From positions 127,437-191,436 of the forward strand of contig CAUYUJ010018879.1 in NCBI GenBank assembly GCA_963575745.1: a stretch of 64,000 bases of DNA, given 5' to 3'. This DNA is from Prorocentrum cordatum (lineage: Eukaryota > Sar > Dinophyceae > Prorocentrales > Prorocentraceae). Shown one piece after another: positions 19,286 through 29,060 of the stretch (its first letter is position 1; every line of letters begins with the position of its first letter). Below the pieces are notes generated by a model. It made no database searches and was not told the origin of the DNA. It worked only from the letters and a program-made list of their open reading frames with translations. The position numbers and the translations under genes are program-made.

Positions 19286-19735
19286 TGGGCATTCAAAATG
19301 TGGCCTGGGAATGATGGTCTGGGAACACGAAGATCACGAAGTGGCCCACAGTTGGCTCTGGGCAAGCAACATATTGTACAGGAATGGTGTTTTGGGAACA
19401 CGAAGAACACGAAGTGGCCTACAGTTGGCTCCGAGCATTCAAAATGTGGCCTGGGAATGATGTTCTGGGAACACGAAGAACACGAAGTGGCCTACAGTTG
19501 GCTCCGGGCATTCAAAATGTGGCCTGGGAATGGTGTTCTGGGAAAACGGAGAACACGAAGTGGCCTACAGTTGGCTCCGGGCATTCCAAATGTGGCATGG
19601 GATTTGTGTTCTGGGAACACGAAGAACACGAAGTGGCCTAGAGGTGGCTCTGGGCATTCAAAATGTGGCCTGGGAATGGTGTTCTGTGGGCTCCGGGCAG
19701 TCAAAATGTGGCCTGGGATAGTGTTCTGGGGAGTC
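19286..19735. repeat. 73-bp tandem repeat, about six copies
   Basis: Units start GCATTCAAAATGTGGCCTGG and contain TCTGGGAACACGAAGAACAC and GAAGTGGCCTACAGTTGGCT. Starts are near 19287, 19360, 19433, 19506, 19579 and 19652, with a short seventh. 73 bp is not a multiple of three, and no frame is shared by successive units. Confidence 0.9.
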
Positions 19736-20036
19736 CCCGGTTTTCCCTGGCATCCGTCCGGATCCCGCCCAGACCCCCCTCAGGAGTCATAATGCTCTCT
19801 TTTGACACTACTAGAAGCCTATCAGTCTCCGCTGTTAGGTAACTACTTTCGAACACCAAGAAAAACGCTAGCGCGGTGTCGAGCGAGCATCGCCTACAAG
19901 GGCCCAACACGTGACAGCCCTCCAATTTCGGTACCCTCCTGATGCTCGAAATTCTTCGTGGCGATCCAGGCTCAGGTGGGCTAGAACATCATCAGCCTCG
20001 AGCTGGAATCGGCGATGCATCACTGATAGCTTGGCG

Positions 20037-20215
20037 ATACGGTGGAGGCCAGTCCACAAGAGACCATCCGCAAGAAGCCCAACCCCGAGACCCCTGGACG
20101 TCCATGGATGTTTGGTGTGGGAGCGTCGCGCTTCCCACAGCAACAAAAAACAAGAAGCCCATGGCAGCCTGGAGGCAAGCAGGGTGCTTCTTGACATGGG
20201 CCTCCACCGTAGGCC
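20037..20215. mobile_element. Family H element, copy 3 (best TIRs)
   Basis: About 180 bp with inverted ends TACGGTGGAGGCC and GGCCTCCACCGTA. It contains CCGCAAGAAGCCCAACCC, GTTTGGTGTGGGAGCGTCGC and GGAGGCAAGCAGGGTGCTTC, shared with 1905, 12495 and 50565. Confidence 0.75.
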
Positions 20216-20444
20216 ATCGGAGGCGCATCCGCGCGTTCTGTGGCGGGCTGGGCTATCAGGCATCAGATCGGCGATCAGTGAGCGATTGGGGGTCGATGCG
20301 TTGCCGCTGAGCCTGCCCACCCCCCGGATCATCGCCCCAGAGATCCTCGGCTCTCGATCCTCCTATTCTCCCTCATCCTCCTTCCTCTCCTTCCATCGGC
20401 TGCGCCCAGGAGTGGCCCTAGGAAAGAGGAACCTTTCGCGCGTG

Positions 20445-20504
20445 GGTGGAAATCCGCAGGATCCTGCAGGGTCCTGCATGCAAGCTGGCGGCGCGCACAA
20501 CGGG
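20445..20504. repeat. Family G fragment
   Basis: CCGCAGGATCCTGCAGGGTCC and CTGCATGCAAGC resemble the GGATCCTGCAGGATCC segment of family G. A second fragment (CCCGGGTCAATGCACCCC, GGCGCCCTGGCCGACC) lies at 20660-20725 beyond a family O element, so O appears to have split G. Confidence 0.45.
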
Positions 20505-20660
20505 CTAGGGAGAGGGGGGAGGCTTCTTAGAGGCACCGTTGCTTCTCAGAAGGCGCGGGCCCTGTCTGCAGATGGAAGGCTCGCGGCTTCTAATGAGCAG
20601 CCTCCTTCCAAGAAGCCTCAACCCCCCTCCCCCTTACCCCCTCGTGCGCGCCGCCAAGCA
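20505..20660. repeat. Family O foldback, copy 5
   Basis: GGGAGAGGGGGGAGGCTTCT, TAGAGGCACC, GCTTCTCAGAAGGCGCGGGC on the left against CTCGCGGCTTC, TCCAAGAAGCCTC and AACCCCCCTCCCCC on the right. Confidence 0.55.
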
Positions 20661-20730
20661 AGCCCGGGTCAATGCACCCCGGGCTCTGAGGGATCCTCTG
20701 GCAAGATCCGGCGCCCTGGCCGACCTCAAC

Positions 20731-20866
20731 TTTGAAGGGGCCCTGGCATGGGCCCCTTCAAAGGCATGTATCGAGGCATGGGCCCCTCGGTGGGGCCGAA
20801 ACCAGCTGCATGCAGCAGATTTCGTAACCCCCCCTTTCCCAATCCCCCTCCCTTCGTCCGGCCCGA
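20731..20866. mobile_element. Family E element, copy 2, left-truncated, next to a short palindrome
   Basis: From about 20764, CATGTATCGAGGCATGGGCC, GGGGCCGAAACCAGCTGCAT and TTTCGTAACCCCCCCTTTCC to the GTCCGGCCCGA terminus match family E. The left TIR is missing. In its place is TTTGAAGGGGCCC, CTGGCAT, GGGCCCCTTCAAA, a near-perfect inverted repeat whose arms are the first bases of family A. Confidence 0.7.
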
Positions 20867-20904
20867 GACTCTTGGGGGGTCGATGCCCAGGAACGCTGGA
20901 GTGC

Positions 20905-21115
20905 AGGGGAACGAAGAGTTACATAAACAAAAAATAACTCGGAGGGCCGCGCGGATTTCTTGGATCCGCGCTGGACCCCCTCCCTGGCGCGCGGAGCGCG
21001 CCAGCGCCAGCGGCGGCGCCGGAGGCGCCGCCAGGGGGCTCCAGCGCGGATCCGAGAAATCCGTCGGGAACTCCAAGTTTTTATGCTGATGTCGTTGTTC
21101 GCTCCCCTAGAGCAG
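20905..21115. mobile_element. Family D foldback element, copy 3
   Basis: CGCGCGGATTTCTTGGATCC and GCGCTGGACCCCCTCCCTGG pair with GGGGGCTCCAGCGCGGATCC and GAGAAATCCGTCGGG around GGCGGCGCCGGAGGCGCCGCC. AT-rich tails (ACATAAACAAAAAATAAC; TTTTTATGCTGATGTCG) lie outside. Confidence 0.8.
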
Positions 21116-21208
21116 CGATCCCAGTGTCTGCCACACCGCGTCCGCCGCGCTGGTCGGCTCCTTTCTTGTCCGCCCCCGGTCCCTGCTCGACCCCCTCCCC
21201 TCTTCCCT

Positions 21209-21590
21209 TGAGTCGGGCATGTCCTCCTACAGGCGGATTCCCCACACACACACACACACACACCACACACACACCACACACACCACACACACACACACAA
21301 CACACACAAACACACACAAACACACACAACACACACACAACACACACACACACCACACCACACCACACCACACCACACCACACCACACCACACCACACCA
21401 CACCACACCACACCACACCACACCACACCACACCACACCACACCACACCACACCACACCACACCACACACACACACACCAACACACACCAACACACACCA
21501 ACACACACCAACACACACCAACACACACCAACACACACCAACACACACCAACACACACCAACACACACCAACACACACCAACACACACCA

Positions 21591-21623
<33 letters not shown>

Positions 21624-21733
21624 AAAATAGCCAAAAGATAAGCACAACAATCGAAAATAGTAGAAACATCATCCCCTGACGATTGCTTGACTATTTCTGA
21701 GTGTTTCTCCTGTAGAGGGACCTGCCCGACTTC
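21209..21733. mobile_element. Family B element, copy 4, expanded by a CA-type array
   Basis: GAGTCGGGCATGTCCTCC and TACAGGCGGATTCC open the element. TTTCTCCTGTAGAGGGACC and TGCCCGACTTC close it. The family interior (AATAGCCAAAAGATAAGC, CATCATCCCCTGACGATTGC) follows a 385-bp simple-sequence array at 21241-21625 that other copies lack. No target duplication was found. Confidence 0.85.
21241..21625. repeat. CA / CCACA / CCAACACACA compound satellite with GA tail
   Basis: Blocks in order: (CA)n with CCACACACA variants, (CCACA)n at about 21352-21466, (CCAACACACA)n at about 21478-21595, then (GA)n. The blocks look like successive expansions of one seed. Long HTHT and TTPH frames across it are artefacts. 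Confidence 0.95.
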
Positions 21734-21765
21734 AGTGTAGGGGGAGGACGGAAGGCTTCGGAGCA

Positions 21766-21865
21766 ACACACCCATGAGGTAGCCGAGAAGCATCGAAAAG
21801 CCGTCCCCCGGACGATCTGTGGACTACTCTCGATTCCTCCTCCCGTCGAGGGACGTGCCCGACTC
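21766..21865. repeat. Family B element, right part
   Basis: AGAAGCATCGAAAAGCCGTCC, ACTACTCTCGATTCCTCC and CGTCGAGGGACGTGCCCGAC match the right half of family B. It follows directly after copy 4. Confidence 0.6.
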
Positions 21866-22175
21866 GCCTCTTCCCCGCCCCCCTCCGCCCGCCCGCTCCG
21901 CTCCTGCCCCCGATGCCCCCTTCGGGTCGCCGGCGCTTGCGCGGGCGAAGGACGCGAGCGCCCTTCCGGCACATGCTGGGCCCTTCGGCGCCAGCTGTGG
22001 ACACGCAGCAGGCATCCGTGCACCGCCACGTTGCCAAGCCAGGGCCATGCTGGCCCTGGCACGGTGTGTACGCCCTCCTGGCCGAGGCCAGGAGGATCTA
22101 TACGCCATCTTGGGAGGGCCCAGGATGGCCCTGGCCTGGCACGGTGGTGGTGTTATAGACGCCCTCGTCGGATTA

Positions 22176-22385
22176 GAAGAGAAAAAACGGCATGAAGATC
22201 ACCTTTTGGCGCTCCGCGCGGACTTCTTGGATCCGCGCTGGACCCCCCTCCCTGGCGCGCGCGGAGGGCGCCAGGGGCGGCGCCAGCGGCCCTGCCCGGG
22301 GGGCCCAGCGCGGATCCAATCAATCCGCGCCGAACTCCGACACTGTGTGCTTCCGCCGTTGCTTGCTCCTCGCAGCTTCGAGGCC
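22176..22385. mobile_element. Family D foldback element, copy 4
   Basis: GAAGAGAAAAAACGGCATGA and TTTTGGCGCTCCGCGCGGAC, TTCTTGGATCCGCGCTGGAC open it. CCAGCGCGGATCCAATC and AATCCGCGCCGAACTCC close it. The central GGCGCC palindrome is degraded on the right. Confidence 0.8.
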
Positions 22386-22499
22386 GCTCGGGCCCCCCCC
22401 GGGCCGCGCTCATGCACCCCATCGAACCCCCCGCTGCCAAGCGCCGACGGGCCCTCGGCAGCTCGCCCGCCGCCCGCCCCCCCCCCGCACCCCCCAGGG

Positions 22500-22652
22500 G
22501 TCAGACAGGGCAGCTCCTACAGGCGGGCTCTGTAGGAACAGTCGAACATTGCCCCCGCCCCCCCCCTCCAAAAAAAGCACAATCAAACATAGCAGAGAAA
22601 TCGTCCCAATCTTATTGTTTGACTGTTATTGAATACTCCTGCTGTAGAAGGC
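22500..22652. repeat. Family B element, degraded copy
   Basis: GGCAGCTCCTACAGGCGGGC on the left and ATTGAATACTCCTGCTGTAG on the right, with GCAGAGAAATCGTCCC and TTGTTTGACTGTT inside. The outer 10 bp of both ends have decayed. Confidence 0.6.
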
Positions 22653-22756
22653 AACGACGACGAGGATGACGAGGACGAGGAGGGGGAGGAGGAGGAGAGA
22701 ACAAGGGGGGGGAGGATGAGAATGAGGAGGAGGAGGCGAGACATGCTCAATGTAAC

Positions 22757-22845
22757 CGCATGGCATCTCCTTCACCAGCTCCAGCTTGCGGTCCAGCTCC
22801 AGGGCCTGCTTGCGTATGCCCCCCAGGCTCTCCTCGCGGCCGCCG
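22757..22845 (-). CDS. Candidate exon, charged helix
   Basis: Minus strand: GREESLGGIRKQALELDRKL then ELVKEMPCG, ending before GTTACATT, a plausible donor. It is preceded on the same strand by a CAC/GAC trinucleotide array and an acidic open frame up to 23254. High GC3 with coiled-coil character; the acceptor is ambiguous. Confidence 0.35.
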
Positions 22846-23254
22846 TCGTCGCCGTCGTCGTCGTCGTGGTGGTGGTGGTGGTGGTCGTGGTCGTGCTCGT
22901 CGTCGTCGGTTCCCAGATGGCACATGGAGGTTCTGGTCGTCGGACATTTCCATCAGTTCCTGCATGGTCCTCAGAGGTGTTCGAAAGCTTTCGGGTTCTT
23001 GCGGGGGAGTCCTGGTCAGCGTCGCCGCCGTCGTCGTCGTACCCATTTCTCTTCCACCCTGTCCCCCGCTGGTTCCTCCGATCGTCCTCGTCCTCAACGT
23101 TGTCATCCTCGCTGTCGTATCCGCCCTCGACCTCCTCTGGCTCTTCATGTTCCTCCTCTTCCTCCTCTTTCTCCTCCTCATCCTCAAAATCACACGCCTC
23201 ATCCTCCTCGATTGCACTGCCTCCTGCTGAATTCAACGGAGCGTTTCTCCGCAC
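22845..23254 (-). other. Acidic low-complexity open frame with trinucleotide arrays
   Basis: The minus frame reads EEDEACDFEDEEEKEEEEEE, then YDSEDDNVEDEDDRR and a QDSPARTRKLSNTSEDH segment, before running into a GAC/CAC array. The non-repetitive segments make a real acidic protein possible, but the frame is largely repeat-driven. Confidence 0.25.
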
Positions 23255-23284
23255 CTGGGAGGTGCGGGTTCATGCCACAGGGAA

Positions 23285-23570
23285 AGGAACAGCGCGTGGC
23301 TGTCTGTCGAGCGGGAATGTTGTCGCCGTCGCAGCCCCGTCGCCACCTCGTCGCCGCCCGTCGTCTGGGCCTGGCTGTATGTTTGGCGGATATGTCGTCG
23401 CCGTCGCCGCCCCGTCGCAGTTTCGTCGCCGCTCGCTTGGGCCTGCGCGTGGGTCTGGCGGATATGTCGTCGCCGTCGCCGCCCCGTCCGTCTTCTGGAC
23501 GTGTGGGTCGGTGTGGCGGCTATCTTGTCGCCGTCGCCGAACCGTCGCCGCCTCTGTATAGATGTGTTTC
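23285..23570. repeat. About 72-bp tandem repeat with GTCGTCGCCGTCGCC core
   Basis: Roughly four units containing GGCGGATATGTCGTCGCCGT, CGCCGCCCCGTCG and CTTGGGCCTG. Both strands stay open in several frames because of the GTC/GCC words. Confidence 0.75.
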
Positions 23571-24389
23571 GGCCCCCCACCACCAAAACGATCGGTAGCC
23601 CCTGGGACACGTCAAATTGTGCATCCGATTCCGAGCCATTCCGAGGGGATGCCGTCGTCGACCCCCCTTTCGCCTTTCGCACGTGCTGCTGGGCGCGCGC
23701 GCACACGGCTGTTCCAAACCATACATGGTCGAGAACCTTTCGCACAAGAGCAGCGGCAGCGTCCACACGCGCTCGGCGTCGCGCGCGCATGCTGGAATCC
23801 TGCAAACCACACGCACGTACACACACAGAGGTCCCGTGAGGAATTCAAGATCGACGTGCCCGAAGCGTATCAAACAACATGGTGTTGCAACATGGGTCGC
23901 TCAACCAAATGCGCGGACGCTTATGCGATTTTTGACGCCAATCATGTGCAGTTTGTTCAGCACGTGCGTCACATGACGCCACGCGGGCCTCTCGCGCGTG
24001 CATGTCGAACGCATTCGGGCGCCGCTGCGCGGCTGCTGAGGGGGAACGGACGTCGGCCGTGCGCGCACGTCGAAGTCCTGTCCACGACTTGAATCACCGA
24101 CGTGTGGACACCGTCATCGTCACCGGCGTGATCCGCATCCGCGCCGTCATTGGCCTTGCCGTCGTCACCGTCATCATCGTCACCACAATGGTTGCTATCA
24201 TCTTCGCGTCGGCCGTTGTCGGCAACACCATATGTGCCTAACGTGCACAAAATCGGCCACCGTGCCTGCACGGAGCGGGCGTGTTAGAAAACTCCCGTGG
24301 TCCCTCTGGGGATGTTTGATTTAAACGTGTAAGCAAGCGGGGCTTAAACACCGTCCGCTTCTGAAATTGCTTCCCGGGGCTCTTCTCGG
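23571..24389. other. No gene recognised; part related to 44410-44580
   Basis: 24080-24240 contains CACCGTCATCGTCACCGGCG, TGATCCGCATCCGCGCCGTC and GCTATCATCTTCGCGTCGGC. The same words in the same order occur at 44440-44570, so this is an old dispersed repeat with a CATCGTCAC microsatellite character. Confidence 0.4.
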
Positions 24390-25460
24390 CCTCCAGACGG
24401 CCAAGATGGCCCCCAGAACGGCTTCCAAGACAGCCAAGATGACAACAAAACTGCTGAAAAATGCCCCAGACAGCTCAAGATCCTCCTAAGAAAGCCTCAC
24501 GACGGCAGAGGATAGCCCAAGGAGGCCTCAAGACGGCCCAACAGGCCCCCAAGACGGCGCGAGGGAGCTCCAAGCGGCATTTCAAGAGAGCCTTGAGGTT
24601 CTCGCCTGTTTGGGTTTCCGACTTCCCAAGACGGCCCAAGAGGCTTCCAAGAGGCCTCCAAGATAGCCCCCAAGACAGCCCAAGCGGCCCCAAGAGGGCC
24701 CAAGAGGGCCCCAAGTCGGTCCAAGAGGACCCAAATGTCGCCAAAGGGGCTCTCAAAGAGGGCCCCAAGACTGCCCTGAAACGCTCCAAGAGAGCAACAA
24801 GACGGCCCAAATAAGCCTTGTGGGCTGCCTTGGTAGGTCGGAAACCGTAACATGCCAGAGCCTCACATCCTGGAATCACATGCGGACAATCAATGATTTG
24901 GGGCATCCTTGGGCTCTCCTGGAGGGCCTCTTGGAGTCCTCTTGGGCCGTCTTGGAGGCCTCTTGATTTGTCGTGAGGCTGCATTGGGAGACTCGCCTCC
25001 AGGACGGCGTTCACGGCAACCAAGATGATGCCAAGATGACCCAAAGCGGCCCAAGAGGCTGCCAATACAGCCTCAAGACAGATCAAGAAGCCCCCAAGAC
25101 GGCCCAAGAGGTGTACAAGAGGCACCCTGGAGAGCCCAAGGAGGCCATGACCATTGAAGCTCCTTAGGAATTTGAAAGATGCTGAGCTTCTCCGGGTTCG
25201 GGTTTCCGACCGCCCACGACGACCCGTGAAGCTTCCAAGAGGCCTCCGAGATAGCTCCAAGACAGCCCATGATGACCCCAAGAGGGCCCGCAGCTTGCCC
25301 AAGAGGACCCAAAAATCGCACAAGGAGCTCCGAAGAGAATCCAAATACGGCCGTGAACAACTCCAAGAGGGCACCAACGCGAGCTAGAGAGGCTCCAAAG
25401 GCGGCCTCCATAGGCGTCAGACGGTCCACAAGCCCTCTACGACGGCGCAAGAGGCCAGAC
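24390..25460. repeat. Degenerate CCAAGACGGCCCAAGAGGCC array, plus orientation
   Basis: More than 1 kb of 12-24-bp units (CCAAGACGGCCCAAGAGGCC, CCAAGAGGACCCAAA, GCCCCAAGACAGCCC), broken at 24830-24960 by unrelated sequence and by part of the array in opposite orientation. The same word set is inverted at 28470-29060 and 45180-45530. The long frames are repeat artefacts. Confidence 0.85.
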
Positions 25461-25469
25461 GCGGGATTG

Positions 25470-26740
25470 TGCCCTCCCTAGACTCAACCTCGTTCCTACT
25501 GCGCTGTTGCACAATTGCGGTGGCGGGGTTTGCCGCAAGCAGCTGGACACACTTGCCAAGACAAGCCACCGATATCATATCTCAATTAGAAGCGCCAGGG
25601 AAACATGCAATCACTAAACACATAATACACACATTCACACATATGGCTTACCTATGTGTATGCGCATGTGCACGTCTATGCTCACCAGGTATACACATAT
25701 GCCACGTATTCCATGACTAAATATACACACATGCATAAAACTGCACATGCATTGCACGACCAGAGATGCATAGAACGCATTATTTGTTCGTCCAGAACAT
25801 ACATGAAGACACCGCGTAAAGTATACGCGTCAATGCCATAAAACTACAGGCATGCAACCGTAACATACATTAGCACGGTGAATTAATCGCATGCACCTGG
25901 CACGTATAGCCTACAACGAGAGCGTGCCCTCTGGCAAGAGTATGTATCAAGACCATCGTTAGAAAAATCATGATACATCCACAGCTAGAACACAGAGCGA
26001 CAGCAAAACACACATCTGACAAAGCGAGGGGGCCGAACGGTCATCCACTGTCCCTGGGTGCGTAGCTGAAATGAGCTTCCGCAGTGCGGATTGTTGTTGT
26101 TGTTGCAGGTTGTGTTGCCGTTGCTGGTGTTGTTGGTGATGCTGGTGGTGGTGTTGCTGTGGTTGTTGAATTCTACCTACGTGAAACTAATTATTGTTGG
26201 TCACCCCCTCCCGGACAACTGTGTTTGTTCAATTGAGATGCTTTTCCGGGGGCTCGCACCCGGGGTATGTTTTTACAAGGGCGAGCGATGTGCCACCAAA
26301 CTGGGCCCTTGGCCTCTGGTTTACGCCAACAACGGTTCACGCCGAGTACACAATTCATTTCCAAATCGCTATTTCGCATGGGAATTTCTCACAATGTATA
26401 CAGAAGTCGCGCTCTCGTGTTGACCTTCTTCACAAGTTACTCATACACCGCGCCCTCCGCACTCAGGAATCACGCTCTCGCTGTGGATTTCCTCACGACT
26501 AATTTGGGAATCGTGCCATCGCTCGAGCGCGATATATGCAGTAATCACGCTTCAGCAAACCGCCTGCCCGACCTGCAAGAGTAAGCTCGGCTTACACATT
26601 TGGACTCAAGGGCCTTCTCAAGGGCCTTCTCAAGGGCATTCTCAATACTCCATCCCTCTCTCCAAATACTCCCCCCACAACCGACCTGCGAATCACGGGA
26701 GGCTCGCGGCCCCTTTCTGGGCAGGAATGCCTGACTCGCG
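25470..26740. other. Lower-GC interval without a recognised gene
   Basis: Visibly AT-richer than the rest, with ACACATATG-type microsatellite patches at 25600-25760 and GTTGTTGTTGTTGCAGG at 26090-26170. TCTCAAGGGCCTTCTCAAGG is repeated at 26600-26640. No coherent reading frame is seen before 26750. Confidence 0.35.
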
Positions 26741-26758
26741 ACGTCAGGGTGAAAGTAC

Positions 26759-27654
26759 TTGGTCATCACTGCAGAAGCAAAGCCGAAGACCAACGACGAC
26801 AAGGTCATGGACTGCTCCGAGAAGGCGGACGGAGAGGAGACTGTGATCTCCGATGGCCCTCCTCCATGGTTCAAGGCTTTCGAGGACCGCCTGAACGCTC
26901 AACTATCAAACAACACATCGAGCATCCAAGAGGCTAGGGATGAAGCAGGACATGCCATACGAGCGGCACGTGAAGCGCAAGACATGTTGGAAGATGCTGG
27001 AGCCGACGTGAAAAACCTCGGGGCTGATATTGAGATCGAATACGTTGCGAAGGCGACATTACACAAGGATTTGGAGGCCAGTGGAGGAGCACGTCAAGAA
27101 GCCACTGATGACCGCGAAGGAGGGCACGTACGTACAAATTCACCAACAACCACCACAGGACAACCGGGAGCTGCAGGTCATCGTGGGATGCCTGAAAGAG
27201 GAGGAGGAAGAAGACCACATCACCAAGCAGTTCTAACAAAGTGTGGAGGAATGGGGTGAAGGACAGGATTGTCAAAAGCTCAAGCTTCCTCGACCCAGCT
27301 AAAATCGGAGTTGTGAATTGTACTACAGATTCTGCTAGAAGGGGCTTCCTGAAGAAGATGAGGGGAAGAACAACCAAGTGGCAGTGTGGGGGAAACAATG
27401 CTGTTCAAAAACAACAACACGATCGAAAAACGGATCATTGGTGAAATCCTGGGCAAGGTGGAACATCACCTGATGGCTTCGAACAACATTCGATCCGCAT
27501 CTTATGGGATACCGGGATCATCAAAATCAAGGGTATATAGGTTGACGAGGTCAGGGAGGACGGAGATCTGGAAACCTACGGGGACGGGGACCAGGTCAAG
27601 CAGGAAGCGGTGGCGTTCATGGAGCGGTGGCGGGACAAGCGCGACGCAATGTGA
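26759..27654 (+). pseudogene. Frameshifted ORF1-like relic, function unknown
   Basis: Coding-like sequence continues for about 900 nt but changes frame at least four times. It opens with ISDGPPPWFKAFEDRLNAQL and an ala/glu-rich helix (AGHAIRAAREAQDMLEDAG). A shift near 27080 leads to EEHVKKPLMTAKEGTYVQIH. A TAA at 27234-27236 and a shift near 27290 lead to FLDPAKIGVVNCTTDSARRG and FLKKMRG. Another shift gives GETMLFKNNN, RIIGEILGKVEHHL. Finally LIWDTGIIKIKG, a TAG, and a segment ending ERWRDKRDAM with TGA at 27652-27654. WFKAFE, then a coil, then an RRM-like F-DP-K-G-V strand, resembles the first ORF of dinoflagellate LINE elements from memory. That is an inference. First ATG in frame: 26807. 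Confidence 0.45.
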
Positions 27655-28469
27655 CGACACGGGCAACTACCCGACCCCAGCTTCTTACCCAGACCAGCGG
27701 GGGGGCCTATCAGAATATGGCAACCTTTTTGGCACCAGATCCACATCGCATATTTCACATTCGACCCACGGTGTTCCTGACAAATCTCGTGAGGATTTTT
27801 GGACTCCCGAAGGGACTGCAATGTGGACCCAAATCTTCCGAACAATCATTTTCTGACTGCCTTTCGGGACATGTTCGGATCCCTATCGCAGGACTCCGAA
27901 GAACCATTTCTGCATGAAGGCGTACACCTCTGGCCACAGCCAGACCTTGTTCCCGATCCTCCTGAACCTCCTCATCGTCTCCATTCCCTTTCTTGTGGAG
28001 GTGATACAGAGGGTTTGGGCAACGCTACCGCTTCCGACAATATTACAGCGACAAATTCTTCTAAGACAGACTTTGGCTATCAGCGGTGGTCATCAGCGGC
28101 CGGGAACCTTGACTGGTGGCTATCACAGGAGTCCGCCTACGTATCACATCCTTGAGGCCACGGCCTCCACGCCATGCCCTGATGCACACGGGCGGGCTCC
28201 CCGGAGGAGCGCGCACGACTCCAGCGTTCACATTGCTTCGCTTCGCCTGCTCGACTTGGCCGCTTGGGCCCGCCTTCCCAACCCGTCTGTCTGTGCCACG
28301 TGTTTTCTGCTCCTAGACCCCTCACCTGCTACTCTCTCTCTTGCTCCATCCTCCTCCCTCCCCTTGTCCCTTCCTTCCATCCGTCCTCCCTTCCACTGCC
28401 TTCGGGATGCAAGAAATACACGGTGCAGGCAAGAAAGATCCCAAGGGACGAAAAGGGCGGGTATCGAGG
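27655..28469. other. No gene recognised
   Basis: Moderate-GC sequence following the relic. Short readable segments exist (for example PEPPHRLHSLSCGGD), but no domain. It may be the 3' continuation of the same decayed element. Confidence 0.3.
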
Positions 28470-29060
28470 GTTCGGGATATACGTGTTGAATGGCCCGCGA
28501 GACGACCTGGGAGAACTCTTGGGGTCTCCTGTGAGCTTCCTGGGAGCCTCTTGGAAGCACCTCGGGGGCCTCTTTGGGCCTCTTGCGGGCCTTGGGGGAC
28601 TTCTTAAGGGCCTCATTGCCCGTCTTAGGGCATTCCTGGCCCGTCTGCCGCCGTCGGAAGCCGCCTTAGGGGGCCTCTCTGGGCCGACTTGGGGCTGTCT
28701 CGGGGTGCTCCAGGGCCGTCTTGGAGGCCATCTTGGGCGTCTTGGGAGCCATCTTGGGCGTCTTGGGGCCCTCTTTGGGCCGTCTTGGGCGCGTTTTGGG
28801 GCGCTCTGGGGCCATCCTGGACGCCTGTTTGGCGATCTTGAGACGATCTTTGGGGGCTCTTGGGCCGTCTCGGGCCATCGGAAGACCGAAGAACAGAACA
28901 TGCCATCATCCTTCAAACATATGGGAACGCCATGATTTTGGCCTCTTCGGGCCTTCCTGGAGGCCCTCTCGGGGACCTCTTGGGCCGTCTTTGAGACATG
29001 TTGGGGGCCTCTTGGGGCGTCTTGGGCCATCTTGGAGCCATCTTACGCTCGGCCACATGG
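28470..29060. repeat. Degenerate GGCCTCTTGGGCCGTCTTGG array, opposite orientation
   Basis: Inverse of the 24390-25460 array: GGGCCTCTTTGGGCCTCTTG, GCCATCTTGGGCGTCTTGGG, GCGTCTTGGGCCATCTTGGA. About 590 bp. Minus-strand frames are open because the repeat lacks stops. Confidence 0.85.

Noticed and set aside
18500-19792. 430-codon frame as a repeat-containing gene
   Set aside because: Built from a minisatellite and a 73-bp tandem array whose period shifts frame; no start context or domain.
21124-21641. His/Thr-rich or Cys/Val-rich proteins over the CA array
   Set aside because: Pure products of CA and CCACA repeats.
24390-25460. Arg/Pro/Lys-rich frames as a basic DNA-binding protein
   Set aside because: Frames follow the degenerate 12-24-bp repeat; stops are excluded by the repeat itself.
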